IMG/VR virus record: IMGVR_UViG_3300049491_000927
Span: 1-38,320 of that record
Reading direction: 5' to 3' (one strand)
From: a virus
Length of the DNA stretch: 38,320 nucleotides
The position numbers and the translations under genes were made by a program. The notes beneath the pieces are model-generated. The model had not been told where the DNA came from. It did not search any database and saw only the letters and a list, made by a program, of their open reading frames with translations. This document shows, piece after piece, positions 29,333-38,303 of the stretch (the stretch's first letter is position 1; each line of letters opens with the position of its first letter).

Positions 29333-31317
29333 TAGAAGAGCGTAATCAATTCAACTTCACTACTGCTTACATTGCTTTGGGTGAGCCGAAACTTGATACT
29401 CTTTACCCAAAAGTCTTTTCGATCAAACCTGCGCTTTAACGCCCAGTCAAATTCAAGCAAGTGGCGCAGTTCAAAGTCAACATTCAACATCACTTGCCTG
29501 CGATTAGCCGCGAACAGTAGCCAATAGGCATAGAAGTTATTTCGAATGGTAGTAATATCTTCAGCATAACTGCCCTGGATCGTAGCTACCGGCTTTCCAC
29601 TTACAATGCCTGCATAGTTAAAAACACGTAATCCAAACTTCTCACCATTCTTTCGTTTGGTGAGTGGTCCTGAGATAACTAACCCATCAATCACACGGCT
29701 AGCTGTGCGTTGGATACGGCCACAGGCAATGGGTATTTCTTCTTTGGGAATGGCATCCTTGTAGATTTCTACTGTGCTATAGACATCCTTTTCTTCTAAG
29801 GCTACGGTAAGCTGGTAGCCGGTAATGCGAAGATCTTCAATGTCAGTAATCGGGCTGCTGAGCGAAGTGATATCGTCAAAGGATTTTGCTTTCACCAACG
29901 GCTCGCGAAAGCGCATCGATACCTTAGCACTTTGTTCATTATAGCTTACGGCCAGATTGTAACGCACAGCAATGCGCTTTATAAAATCTACAACCGTGAT
30001 ATCCGGAACGAGATCGGCCAGATTGAAGGACTGTTTCCAAAATGCAAACTTATTGTCTCCAATAAAGTACTGCAGTACATCGAGTGTCTGGCTATTATCG
30101 ATCAGGCGATTTTGCATTTCCGTTTCATTGTATGCATCACCTTCCCAATCAAATCCAAAGTGTGTGGCGATCTTATCGAGTACATAGCGTAATCGCACAA
30201 ATGGCTGAATGCTGTTGTAGTTCAGGCCGAATAATGGTTCGTTCTTTACAACGCCAGCGGCATCTACAGCGTTTATCACGTTGGTTTCGCGAACAGCCTC
30301 TCCACCAAACAAATCATCATTGAACACAATTGGAAAGCGCACTTTATCGGTAGCATAGGTACTGGTAAGATAACCATTCAAGAATGTCTGGAAGCCTGCA
30401 TAATAGGATACGAAGGAATTACAGGACCAGGTATATTTTGATTTGTCATCAAATCGAACACTCAACTCTTCGATCGGATCAGTCACATCAAAAGTCACGT
30501 CTTCTACGCCACTTGGATCATTCCAATGAGCCAGTTTTAAAACGATATCGTAGAATCCGCTTGTTGTTGCAAAAGGCATCGCTTTACCCGTATCGCGCGC
30601 GGCAAAACCATCTAAGTTGATATCATCTTTGATTGTTTCCCAGGCGGTACCATCAGTTCCACTGTATTGCTTTCCGTTTACGGTGATAGAACGCGCTGCC
30701 GCATAGTCTTCTGCAGTTATGCTCTGCCATTTAGTTACATGGGTTTGCGGAGATTCCCCAACCAATGTATCAGTAATGCACATAAAATAGCCTAACACAC
30801 CACTTGAATTAGTGAATTTGACTTTAGCCGAACTAGCCGCTGTGTATGTGAGGAGCGGATTCCAAACGGGAGTGCTGGGATTAAGCCATGTAATAGTTAT
30901 CTCTTTAATCAAAGGAGAGGAATCAATTACAATTGTCTCGTTTAGCAAGGTGCGCAGCTTCGCAGTTTTAAAGTCTTCACTAATGGTATTCAAACCAAAT
31001 GTGAAGTAGTTAGTAGTTTTACCTGAACTGAGCTTTTTACTCTTGAAGTTGCCTTTCTTAAAAGGCACGTCATCGTAAAACAAGGTAGCCTTCACCAGCT
31101 GATAAGCTTCATTGTTTTCGAGCACATCCGGATTCTTTAAGATAGCGCTGTTGTCCGGGCTGTCATCTTCTGCCGGCAAATCAAACGGAATAGAAAAGGA
31201 TCCGGGCGATAACCTTTCAACATCGCCAAGCAATGGATTTTCCAGCGTGATCTCGATAGAGGTATCAGCCTTGGTCTGTAGGTAGCTGGTTTGTCCTTCG
31301 GGCTTTATTCCAATCAT
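29332..31317 (-). CDS. Distal tail/baseplate hub-like protein with inserted carbohydrate-binding-like module
   Basis: The 661-aa protein begins ITLENPLLGDVERLSPGSFS then IPFDLP, a form seen in Bacteroidota phage tail proteins. Its middle (VVDFIKRIAVRYNLAVSYNE, about 435-455) and C-terminal FWVKSIKFRLTQSNVSSSEV segment resemble baseplate hub (gp27/gp44-like) proteins. Residues 150-202 are a W/Y module close to capsid residues 190-245 (shared TYTAAS, AKVKF, SP-TH and KWQ). It overlaps the 742-aa gene by ATGA and is likely part of the tail tip next to the tape measure. Confidence 0.75.
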   Translation of the reverse strand: MIGIKPEGQTSYLQTKADTSIEITLENPLLGDVERLSPGSFSIPFDLPAEDDSPDNSAILKNPDVLENNEAYQLVKATLFYDDVPFKKGNFKSKKLSSGKTTNYFTFGLNTISEDFKTAKLRTLLNETIVIDSSPLIKEITITWLNPSTPVWNPLLTYTAASSAKVKFTNSSGVLGYFMCITDTLVGESPQTHVTKWQSITAEDYAAARSITVNGKQYSGTDGTAWETIKDDINLDGFAARDTGKAMPFATTSGFYDIVLKLAHWNDPSGVEDVTFDVTDPIEELSVRFDDKSKYTWSCNSFVSYYAGFQTFLNGYLTSTYATDKVRFPIVFNDDLFGGEAVRETNVINAVDAAGVVKNEPLFGLNYNSIQPFVRLRYVLDKIATHFGFDWEGDAYNETEMQNRLIDNSQTLDVLQYFIGDNKFAFWKQSFNLADLVPDITVVDFIKRIAVRYNLAVSYNEQSAKVSMRFREPLVKAKSFDDITSLSSPITDIEDLRITGYQLTVALEEKDVYSTVEIYKDAIPKEEIPIACGRIQRTASRVIDGLVISGPLTKRKNGEKFGLRVFNYAGIVSGKPVATIQGSYAEDITTIRNNFYAYWLLFAANRRQVMLNVDFELRHLLEFDWALKRRFDRKDFWVKSIKFRLTQSNVSSSEVELITLF

Positions 31318-33542
31318 ATCACAGCAGGGGTATATACTTCATCCTGAAAAGAATCTAATTGCGTAAAGCGAATGAATCGCTCATAGTCTCGGTCAGCTTC
31401 CATATTGTAGCTGCCACCGATTATGCTTACGGGCTTGCGCACGCCATTGGTGATATCAAAAACCCGGGTGCTGATCAGTAAGTCCTTTAAATAATCAAAC
31501 CACTCTTTACCGAGCGCTCCTTTGATCAGGCCACTTCCTATGCTCGCTTTCTCCTGCAGGCTGGATTGATTGGTTTGCTTCTCGCCATCGAGTGGATCGT
31601 AATTGTAGGGCAAGAATTTGACTACGGTTTCTTTGCCAATGTCTACGCTGGTGCTGGCCAGCCCATTAAAGCGGAGTACCTCATAGCTGCCCAGACTATT
31701 GAGAAAAAGGTAGTAGCGAATGTTGGGAAGGATATCGACCAGCATATAGGTACGTACTTCACTCACCAATGCATCTGCCTGGTTGAGTAAACTGATTTCG
31801 TATTTGACTAAGTTTTTTGCCGGGTTGATCAGCCCTACACCACAGTTGGCACCGGCAGGCACTTGCACCAGGTGGCCGTAGCTTACTGCCAGCGTAGCCG
31901 ATGTGTCAGTGGCATTGGTGGCATCGTCATAATAGGCCTTGATCTTTAGCTTGATCAAAGTGATATCGGCTGAGTAGATAAAGAAGTTAAGATAGTCCTC
32001 CTGGTTCTTATCCACCACCTTGATGATTGGGGCCCATGTCAAAAACTTTTTAGTAGTAGCCAAGTAGCTGCCAAAGAATTCGATGGTTGGCCATGTAGCT
32101 TTGTTTAAGCCACCGAGAAGCACGAGTGAAGAAAGGGATGCTGTGAGTAGGCTTGGTGTTACTTCTTCGTCCTGCAGCTCACCTGTGAAGTGCTTAAAGG
32201 CTTTAATGCGATCAGTCAATCGAACCAGATTACTTTCGTTCTGTGCCGGTGGAATGGCTTTGAGCACACCGCGAAACGCTTGCCTGACCTGAAACACACA
32301 GTTACCGGTAGTCTCCGGATAGAGAGCCACTTTCAGTTTACTGGTGAATACACTGCTGCCGGTGTTTTCTTCTACACGCACATCATCGTATAGCCGATAG
32401 TTGGTCAATGCTTCCCATCCACTGGCCGCACCTTTGTTATGGATTATCGGGTTCTTACTCCAAAACACACGCTCGAACGCCAATGAGGCTGGTGCTATTG
32501 TTACATTGGCCGCGCGCATAATGCCGGTGGCCGACTTAACTACAATGGTGTACGTGCCCGGTGCTAGACCGATGAACAGGTTTCCGGATTGATAGGTGCC
32601 ACCGCCATTTTTGCTAAAGGTAAATGGTGCTACCGTGCCGGTGACGGTTACCAGAATAGATCCATCGGCAGCTCCTGACACGCTCTCATCACTAGCGCTA
32701 GTGGTAAAGCTAAACGTATAGCTTCCTGCGTTGACGGCAAAGCTCTGAGCCGAAGCGCAGCTGATGCGAGTTTGTTCGCGTACGACAACATTATACACTG
32801 CTGGCGCTAGGCCCGTGAACAGATTAGAGGATCGCCAGGTTGTGCCTCCATCTTTGCTGTATTCGAATGGAGCTGTGCCACCGGTGATTGCAACGGTGAT
32901 CGTGCCGTTATTTGCTCCGGGTGTAGTCTCATTTACTACCGTAGTACCAGCAACATCAATTTCAAGCGTACAAGGCTCCACCACATCGATGTATTCATAT
33001 ATCTGAAACTCATCAATGAACAGGTAGCCGGAAACGTTGATCTCAAGACCGGTCCCACCGCGATATAATCCGAATAGTAAGTTGTAGTTTCCGCTGGCCA
33101 GACTAGGAGCCACAAAATCAAATTGCAACTCAGTCCATACACTCTGCGCATCTACCAGCACCTTATTGGCAGCCTCTCTTTGGTCACCATCCGGGAAGCG
33201 CATCCAGAATTGACAACTATCGCTGGCCATCGAATCAAAGCCATCTCCAATAGGAGTAGGGCTATACACCCAGACTTTGATCAGATACTTTTTGCCTGCT
33301 ACGAATGCCAAGCGTGCCGCATCGATCGCTGAGAAGTCAGTCACTTGTGGATCCTCACTATTCTCAAACACATTCAGCGCTCGAAATAAATGGCTGTATA
33401 GGCCGGCTTTCTTTTTGACAGAGCTGCGCGTATGTTCTCCGGGTATCAACGCAGAGCCAAAGCCCCAAGTTGAAGGATCGGATTCATAACTGCCCGAATT
33501 GCCGTATGTATTTAGGTTGCCGCTTACAATCGATATGGCCAT
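31314..33542 (-). CDS. Tail adhesin with SprB-type repeats
   Basis: The 742-aa protein has an N-terminal jelly-roll carbohydrate-binding-like domain (about 20-190, YLIKVWVYSP then GYLFIDEFQIYEY), two SprB-type repeats (about 200-270 and 283-350: NNGTITVAITGGTAPFEYSK, NLFTGLAPAVYNVVV, then NLFIGLAPGTYTIVV), and a unique C-terminal part of 390 residues. SprB repeats belong to gliding-motility adhesins of Bacteroidota, so a host-derived adhesion module is likely. It is probably displayed on the tail tip, paired with the 661-aa protein. Confidence 0.8.
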   Translation of the reverse strand: MAISIVSGNLNTYGNSGSYESDPSTWGFGSALIPGEHTRSSVKKKAGLYSHLFRALNVFENSEDPQVTDFSAIDAARLAFVAGKKYLIKVWVYSPTPIGDGFDSMASDSCQFWMRFPDGDQREAANKVLVDAQSVWTELQFDFVAPSLASGNYNLLFGLYRGGTGLEINVSGYLFIDEFQIYEYIDVVEPCTLEIDVAGTTVVNETTPGANNGTITVAITGGTAPFEYSKDGGTTWRSSNLFTGLAPAVYNVVVREQTRISCASAQSFAVNAGSYTFSFTTSASDESVSGAADGSILVTVTGTVAPFTFSKNGGGTYQSGNLFIGLAPGTYTIVVKSATGIMRAANVTIAPASLAFERVFWSKNPIIHNKGAASGWEALTNYRLYDDVRVEENTGSSVFTSKLKVALYPETTGNCVFQVRQAFRGVLKAIPPAQNESNLVRLTDRIKAFKHFTGELQDEEVTPSLLTASLSSLVLLGGLNKATWPTIEFFGSYLATTKKFLTWAPIIKVVDKNQEDYLNFFIYSADITLIKLKIKAYYDDATNATDTSATLAVSYGHLVQVPAGANCGVGLINPAKNLVKYEISLLNQADALVSEVRTYMLVDILPNIRYYLFLNSLGSYEVLRFNGLASTSVDIGKETVVKFLPYNYDPLDGEKQTNQSSLQEKASIGSGLIKGALGKEWFDYLKDLLISTRVFDITNGVRKPVSIIGGSYNMEADRDYERFIRFTQLDSFQDEVYTPAVI

Positions 33543-33552
33543 AGACTTTTTT

Positions 33553-34071
33553 TTAAACTAGCGTATCCTTCCAGCGTTGAGTATTGAATTGAAAATTGCT
33601 GTTGTCCATAAAATCCATCTGCAGCTCGTAGCCAATGTAAGGAGTAGATCCAAGCGTCATTTCTACCGGTATTGTTTTAAAGCTTTTGATCTCGGTAGCA
33701 ATCATTACCCAGTCGTTGCCCTGTTGATACCCAGCTTTATCACGCAATATCCGCGCGATAATTTCCTCAATGATTGTCTCGCATTGGTTGTACTGCTCGT
33801 CTATGCTGGCAAACAACTCTTTATTGCGTACCTCTAAGTAGCTTACCCGGGCCTGCTTGCGCTTATGTACATTGTCGCTAAAGTTATCCTCATAGTCAGC
33901 TTGCTCATAGGGTACAGTCCACAGCATATTCCTGCCAGTGTTACTACGGTTGTCATTCTTGATCACCACATCATCGCCCCACTTGTAGCCTTCAATAGCT
34001 ACGTGCTGAGCGGCAATACCGGCAAAGTATTCTTTGTAGGAGAGTAGATTGGTAAGCTTAAGATTTGGCAT
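33553..34071 (-). CDS. Putative tail structural protein (172 aa)
   Basis: The 172-aa product has NLLSYKEYFAGIAAQHVAIE at the start, a polar middle and a C-terminal half with VMIATEIKSFKTIPVEMTLG and GYELQMDFMDNSNF. This kind of protein is found just upstream of tail-tip genes in Bacteroidota phages. A tail-terminator-like role is possible. It overlaps the 259-aa gene by 14 bases. Confidence 0.55.
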   Translation of the reverse strand: MPNLKLTNLLSYKEYFAGIAAQHVAIEGYKWGDDVVIKNDNRSNTGRNMLWTVPYEQADYEDNFSDNVHKRKQARVSYLEVRNKELFASIDEQYNQCETIIEEIIARILRDKAGYQQGNDWVMIATEIKSFKTIPVEMTLGSTPYIGYELQMDFMDNSNFQFNTQRWKDTLV

Positions 34072-34837
34072 TTTTGTCGCGTGCTATTTTTTCTAAATGG
34101 TCCAATACATCATACATGTTCGCATGACCAAGCTCAGCGAAGGTTCCGAAAACTAACGTGCGCGCAGCTGCGTGCATGATCTCATGCCACATACTACCCG
34201 TAGGTACAATTACATTCGGTTCATCAGTAGCAGCTGATGGCGGTGTTGCCGGAAGGAGTTGCTTGCAGCGCTTAACCACAAACTCACGCACATGGCTGAA
34301 GGTGAAAAAGATGAGAAGTAATTCATGTGGCTTTGCTTTCAGGCGCTCGGCCTGATCAGCTACCAGCTCTTTATCCCACGGCTCGGCAGCTTTTCTTTTA
34401 TAGAAAGGTTTTTTCTTATACAACGTTACGGCTAATCGCTTCAGATAGATCTGTGCCTTATCAATGTCTTTCTGTGCTAATGCCAGGTAAGTGCTAAACT
34501 CATTGTCGGCAAAAATAAACTGATTAAAGCTACATCGCGCCATTTTCTCATCAGGCTTTTGCCAACCTTTCAAATCAGGAAAGTGATAGAATGGCTTTGA
34601 TAGAAAGGTTTCTTTTAACTCATTGAAACAATCGACTACCTGAGCTTCGTTAATCTTGTCTACCAGTTTGCTATTTTTAATCAGATGGCGCATCAGGCCA
34701 ATCAGCAAGTACCCGTATTCCTCTTTGTCCGGGCTGGTGGCATCAATCTTATTTTTGAGCATGTACACTTCCGCTGCAGCTTTGGTGCTGAGCTGCTTCC
34801 AGTCGCTAAAGAATAAATCACCTACTGTATAGCTCAT
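34058..34837 (-). CDS. Hypothetical protein in tail block (259 aa)
   Basis: The 259-aa product is mostly helical and basic (RLAVTLYKKKPFYKRKAAEP, about 135-155). No conserved motif is recognised. Its position between the 161-aa and 172-aa genes, with ATGA overlap, suggests a morphogenesis role such as a tail chaperone, which is inference. Confidence 0.55.
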   Translation of the reverse strand: MSYTVGDLFFSDWKQLSTKAAAEVYMLKNKIDATSPDKEEYGYLLIGLMRHLIKNSKLVDKINEAQVVDCFNELKETFLSKPFYHFPDLKGWQKPDEKMARCSFNQFIFADNEFSTYLALAQKDIDKAQIYLKRLAVTLYKKKPFYKRKAAEPWDKELVADQAERLKAKPHELLLIFFTFSHVREFVVKRCKQLLPATPPSAATDEPNVIVPTGSMWHEIMHAAARTLVFGTFAELGHANMYDVLDHLEKIARDKNAKS

Positions 34838-35319
34838 AGTACGGAATCAATCTTTGGGGCTTTCTCAATATCTGCCAACATCTTCTTAAACTCGGGCCGT
34901 TCATTTTTAAACACCGATACTTCCAGCACACTCAGCAAGCGTTCCAGGGATGTGCCGGTGGTGTGAAACTTGCAGTAGTCGATCAGTCCCTGTTTTCCTT
35001 TCTTGCGATAGATCCGGTGCATGGTAGCCGCACGATCTACGGCTTGCAACTTAGGCACATACAAATAGTACTTGGCAAATGAGAATACCTTCTTGCCTTC
35101 CCATTCCGTTATCCCCACCTGCAATAGCTCATCTCCTGATATCACTTGTTGCTCTTTGCCATACTGAGCGAAGTCACCTAGTTTTTTACTAAGTGCATTT
35201 ACAAAGATTGTTACCTCCGGAGGTGAAGAATACGCTTCCGGTTTGATCGATGCTTTAAATTCCCTCAATGCTTGCGCATCGACTACTTCAGGCAATTTCA
35301 ACTGTGGGATATCAATCAT
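34834..35319 (-). CDS. Hypothetical protein in tail block (161 aa)
   Basis: The 161-aa product is basic and mixed in structure (FSFAKYYLYVPKLQAVDRAA and MHRIYRKKGKQGLIDYCKFH). Not recognised. ATGA overlaps on both sides tie it to the holin gene and the 259-aa gene. Confidence 0.55.
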   Translation of the reverse strand: MIDIPQLKLPEVVDAQALREFKASIKPEAYSSPPEVTIFVNALSKKLGDFAQYGKEQQVISGDELLQVGITEWEGKKVFSFAKYYLYVPKLQAVDRAATMHRIYRKKGKQGLIDYCKFHTTGTSLERLLSVLEVSVFKNERPEFKKMLADIEKAPKIDSVL

Positions 35320-35807
35320 TTGGTAAGTCGGTCTAAAATCTTTTGCTTATCGGTGCTGCCCTGGCTGCTGCCTCGGTGGAAGTTGATCACCGTACCAAAC
35401 GTAGCCGATACAGCTCCCCATACTGCTGTAACAGCCGTATAGTCTACACCCGTCTGCTTGGGTGCTAGGTTAAGCATGATGGCCATCAGGTAGGTGGTAA
35501 GTCCACCCCATAGAATGGTGACAAACAAATCGATTATGTAAGCAAGATTTTTAGCAAGCCAAGAAGGAGAATCGCCTTGTATCTTGGCATTGGTCTCACG
35601 CGCGCTCTGTACATCGGCTAGGTAAGCTTTTTCAATTTCATCAGCTTGGCCGATCATAACTTCAATGTGCCGGTTTACTTCTTTATCAACTTCCAGCTTT
35701 GCCTGTATCAGTTCTTCTTTGTTGGTGATCAGCTTGTCGAGTACACCACCAACTGAATCTATTACAGTTGTGGCTCCTTTCTTCAAAAGATTGTTAAAAA
35801 AATTCAT
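35316..35807 (-). CDS. Holin-like protein (GTA-holin type)
   Basis: The 163-aa protein has an amphipathic N-terminal coiled coil (residues about 24-75, KEELIQAKLEVDKEVNRHIE) and two membrane segments (about 86-112 and 121-142), ending NFHRGSSQGSTDK. The layout fits the GTA_holin_3TM type common in Bacteroidota and Proteobacteria phages. It lies in the same transcript as the endolysin (38303), supporting a lysis role. ATGA overlap on both sides. Confidence 0.8.
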   Translation of the reverse strand: MNFFNNLLKKGATTVIDSVGGVLDKLITNKEELIQAKLEVDKEVNRHIEVMIGQADEIEKAYLADVQSARETNAKIQGDSPSWLAKNLAYIIDLFVTILWGGLTTYLMAIMLNLAPKQTGVDYTAVTAVWGAVSATFGTVINFHRGSSQGSTDKQKILDRLTK

Positions 35808-36082
35808 ATGCTTGGTTCTACTTTTTGTTGTACAATTTTTGATTTTGCTTCGCGACTGCTAATGGTAGCAATTCCCTGAAATTCCCATACTCCGGACTGA
35901 TCAAAGAAGTTGTTTGCAATTGGGGCCACCAGTATGCTATTGCCTTCTACAGAAGCTACGGTGAGTGTACCACGAGTGCCATCGGGCTTTTTGTACACAA
36001 TCTTTTTTACTGATGCCGCGGAAACATCAATGACCATGTTCAATTTTACATCCAGATAGCTTTGTCTTACATATATACTCAT
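35804..36082 (-). CDS. BppU-N-like small tail/baseplate protein (92 aa)
   Basis: The 92-aa product reads as one Ig-like strand domain with IYVRQSYLDVKLNMVIDVSA, VKKIVYKKPDGTRGTL and GVWEFQGIATIS, the pattern of the N-terminal domain of phage baseplate upper proteins (BppU). I infer a baseplate or fibre-base role. It overlaps the holin start by ATGA. Confidence 0.6.
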   Translation of the reverse strand: MSIYVRQSYLDVKLNMVIDVSAASVKKIVYKKPDGTRGTLTVASVEGNSILVAPIANNFFDQSGVWEFQGIATISSREAKSKIVQQKVEPSI

Positions 36083-36087
36083 ATATT

Positions 36088-37587
36088 TTACGCGTATTGT
36101 ATAGACCCTACTACAGCATTTAATGTGGTAGCCGTAGTATCTGTATCTGCAGCTCCTGTGACAATTGTATAACCAATACCGGTTCCCATACCAATACCTC
36201 CTTCAAAAGAGCATTCTGATTTCCCATTTGGCGGTATAGCAATAGTAAAGAATACTGATGCACCCGGTGTAGGAGCTGTTGTTTGGTTGTGAATTTTTAC
36301 AAACTGCCATGATGCTGTTGTATTTGACAATTGCCAACCAATTATCCTTCCGGCAGAAGCTTTCAAATTTGTGGCATTCGTGGTTGCCGCACTAACAATT
36401 TTAGCAGTAGTTGAAGCTCCAGAAGCGTTTGCTCTATATTGTTGACCTACATCGCCAATAGCATTTGTACCTGCTGCTAATGAGCCGGTTCCAATATTTG
36501 CTGTCACGGTGCCACTGACAGTTGATGCAAAGTTTGCAGCCACAGCCTGCTGAATATTAATCCTCATGGCCGCCCATGGTAGCTCACTAAAGGTTGCTAC
36601 ACATCGCACGTTTCCGCCAGTGAATGCGGTGCTAATTCGAACGCGAACATAGGCTGCTGTGATCGGAGCGGTAAACATTCTAGATGCACTTGCTGCAACA
36701 GCAAAAGCTGCGGTAAGCGGGTTTGCATTTAACCCAGGATCTTCAATAACTGGCAATACGACACCGTTATTTGCGGTGTCGTTGGTCTGCTCAAAAATGA
36801 TTTGTCCAGCTGAGATTCCAGTAAGACCGATAATATGAAAGCTGGCCGAATGAAATGCTCTTGCATCATACCATCCGCTAACTACGCCAGTAAGCAAATC
36901 GGTATTTAATACATTATAACCAGCTGCTGCACTTGCGTCAAATGTTACATCGTTACTCAGATTAACTGGCATTGATGCACTAGGAGATGCATTGCCTTGA
37001 GCTGGTAACTTATTTAGTAAAGCTGCCAACGTAGTTTGGGTAGCAAAGTCCTTTGCATTAAGGGCATCTTGTTTAGCCTCTGTAGCAGGTGCTGCAATTA
37101 ACTTGGCAAGAATAGCAGCTAAAGTTGTTTGTGTGGCAAAGTCTTTTGCATTTAAAGCATCCTGCTTGGCCTCTGTAGCAGGTGCAGTAATCAACTTGGC
37201 AAGAATAGCAGCTAAAGTTGTTTGAGTGGCAAAATCTTCAGAATTGAAGGCAGTTATCATTGCATCTTGCTTGGCCTCTGTTGCGGGCGCAGCAATGATT
37301 TTGTTCTGGATCGCTGTAAGCAACGATTCCATTCCATCCGTGTAGCCAAGTAAAGTAGTTAAGGCCGCAATGATTAAATCTTGTTTGGCCTCAGTAGCCG
37401 GTGCCGCAATGAGTTTGGCAAGGATAGCAGCCAGAGTTGTTTGAGTAGCAAAGTCCTTTGCATTCAGTACATCCTGTTTAGCCTCCGTGGCTCCACCATC
37501 TACTTTCACATGCGGTATTTTCTCACCCGATTCTTCACTGCTTTTGAAGTTGAGTGTGGCATTATTTGCGTCTTTAATTTGATGCAT
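36088..37587 (-). CDS. Structural protein with ATEAKQD repeats (499 aa)
   Basis: Residues 33-196 hold five ATEAKQD units and four FATQTTLAA units, spaced irregularly; such TEAKQD repeats are found in many phage structural proteins and probably form an elongated shaft. The C-terminal 300 residues are beta-rich and Ala/Thr-rich (for example PPNGKSECSFEGGIGMGTGI), like phage fibre or decoration domains. It starts on a TAATG overlap with the 57-aa gene. The exact virion part is unknown. Confidence 0.7.
   Translation of the reverse strand: MHQIKDANNATLNFKSSEESGEKIPHVKVDGGATEAKQDVLNAKDFATQTTLAAILAKLIAAPATEAKQDLIIAALTTLLGYTDGMESLLTAIQNKIIAAPATEAKQDAMITAFNSEDFATQTTLAAILAKLITAPATEAKQDALNAKDFATQTTLAAILAKLIAAPATEAKQDALNAKDFATQTTLAALLNKLPAQGNASPSASMPVNLSNDVTFDASAAAGYNVLNTDLLTGVVSGWYDARAFHSASFHIIGLTGISAGQIIFEQTNDTANNGVVLPVIEDPGLNANPLTAAFAVAASASRMFTAPITAAYVRVRISTAFTGGNVRCVATFSELPWAAMRINIQQAVAANFASTVSGTVTANIGTGSLAAGTNAIGDVGQQYRANASGASTTAKIVSAATTNATNLKASAGRIIGWQLSNTTASWQFVKIHNQTTAPTPGASVFFTIAIPPNGKSECSFEGGIGMGTGIGYTIVTGAADTDTTATTLNAVVGSIQYA
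37000..37491 (-). repeat. In-gene DNA repeats encoding ATEAKQD/FATQTTLAA units
   Basis: Near-identical 60-70-base units are seen at about 37000-37230 and 37370-37491, encoding the shaft repeats of the 499-aa protein. The middle unit (37240-37370) is diverged. They may allow repeat-number change by slippage. Confidence 0.75.
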
Positions 37588-37760
37588 TAGAATATTACGT
37601 TTATGTACTGACTGTTATAATCTTTCGAGAAGTCTAATTGGAAGATGTTGTTTACAATCGGCAAGCCTTGTGGATACTGACTTCCATCGATAATGCACTG
37701 CACCGGTGCATGATAGCTCAGCACAGTTTCGGTAGGGGCATATAGTTCGATGGATTCCAT
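37587..37760 (-). CDS. Hypothetical small protein (57 aa)
   Basis: A 57-codon frame fills the space between the endolysin and 499-aa genes: its ATG lies directly before the endolysin stop (37761) and its stop overlaps the next ATG (TAATG). The peptide starts MESIELYAPTETVLSYHAPV and ends SKDYNSQYINVIF. It is not recognised but is supported by its exact fit in the operon. Confidence 0.65.
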   Translation of the reverse strand: MESIELYAPTETVLSYHAPVQCIIDGSQYPQGLPIVNNIFQLDFSKDYNSQYINVIF

Positions 37761-38303
37761 TTAAATTGAAAATTCTTTCTTGGCGAGTTCTAAATACTTC
37801 AATCGATCTTCATAGCCATTAAGGCCACCATTGATTCGTTTGGTGATGGTTTTAAAATCCATCTTATCAGCCAGCTCATTGAGTCTACGTGTCTGCCAAA
37901 ACCATCCGGCAGATAGTGAGGCATAAATAGGTCCTTCTAATAGTTCTGGATTGGAAATCAGGTCTACTCCAAACTCTTTAGCAAGCGCTTTGTAGTTATA
38001 AGTGCCCGTGATTTGAATAAGTCCGCGGCCCTTGTACTTCTGTCCGTCACCATCTTCCTCCGGAGTGTTTCCCAAGTCAGCGGCTAGTTTGCCTGTATCG
38101 TAAGCCTTACCGCTGGCAATCTCTTTGGTGTAGCGCAAGCAACCACTTTCATGTGCTAGCTGAGCAAGAAAACAGGCTAGTCTTTCCGGAGTAGTGATTC
38201 CATACTTTTGCATTGCATCATTCAAGGGTTGTATGAACCGCTCAATGTTTTGAGCAGTGGCGTATGGCATGCAATTTTTAAGCTGTGCTTTGCTTAGATT
38301 CAT
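37761..38303 (-). CDS. Endolysin, GH19 chitinase/lysozyme-like
   Basis: The 180-aa protein matches the GH19-type phage endolysins: FLAQLAHESGCLRYTKE with Glu52 as likely catalytic acid and Glu61 as the second, KYKGRGLIQITG at 89-100, SAGWFWQTRRLNELAD and TKRINGGLNGYEDR. It would cleave the cell-wall glycan. There is no signal peptide, so it needs the holin (35316) to reach the wall. It is the first gene of the second leftward block, 17 bases from the window end, so its promoter lies beyond the window or, if circular, in 1-96. Confidence 0.92.
   Translation of the reverse strand: MNLSKAQLKNCMPYATAQNIERFIQPLNDAMQKYGITTPERLACFLAQLAHESGCLRYTKEIASGKAYDTGKLAADLGNTPEEDGDGQKYKGRGLIQITGTYNYKALAKEFGVDLISNPELLEGPIYASLSAGWFWQTRRLNELADKMDFKTITKRINGGLNGYEDRLKYLELAKKEFSI

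Noticed and set aside
37000-37491. CRISPR-like repeats
   Set aside because: The repeats are in frame inside a structural gene and encode a periodic protein shaft; no spacer pattern or cas genes.
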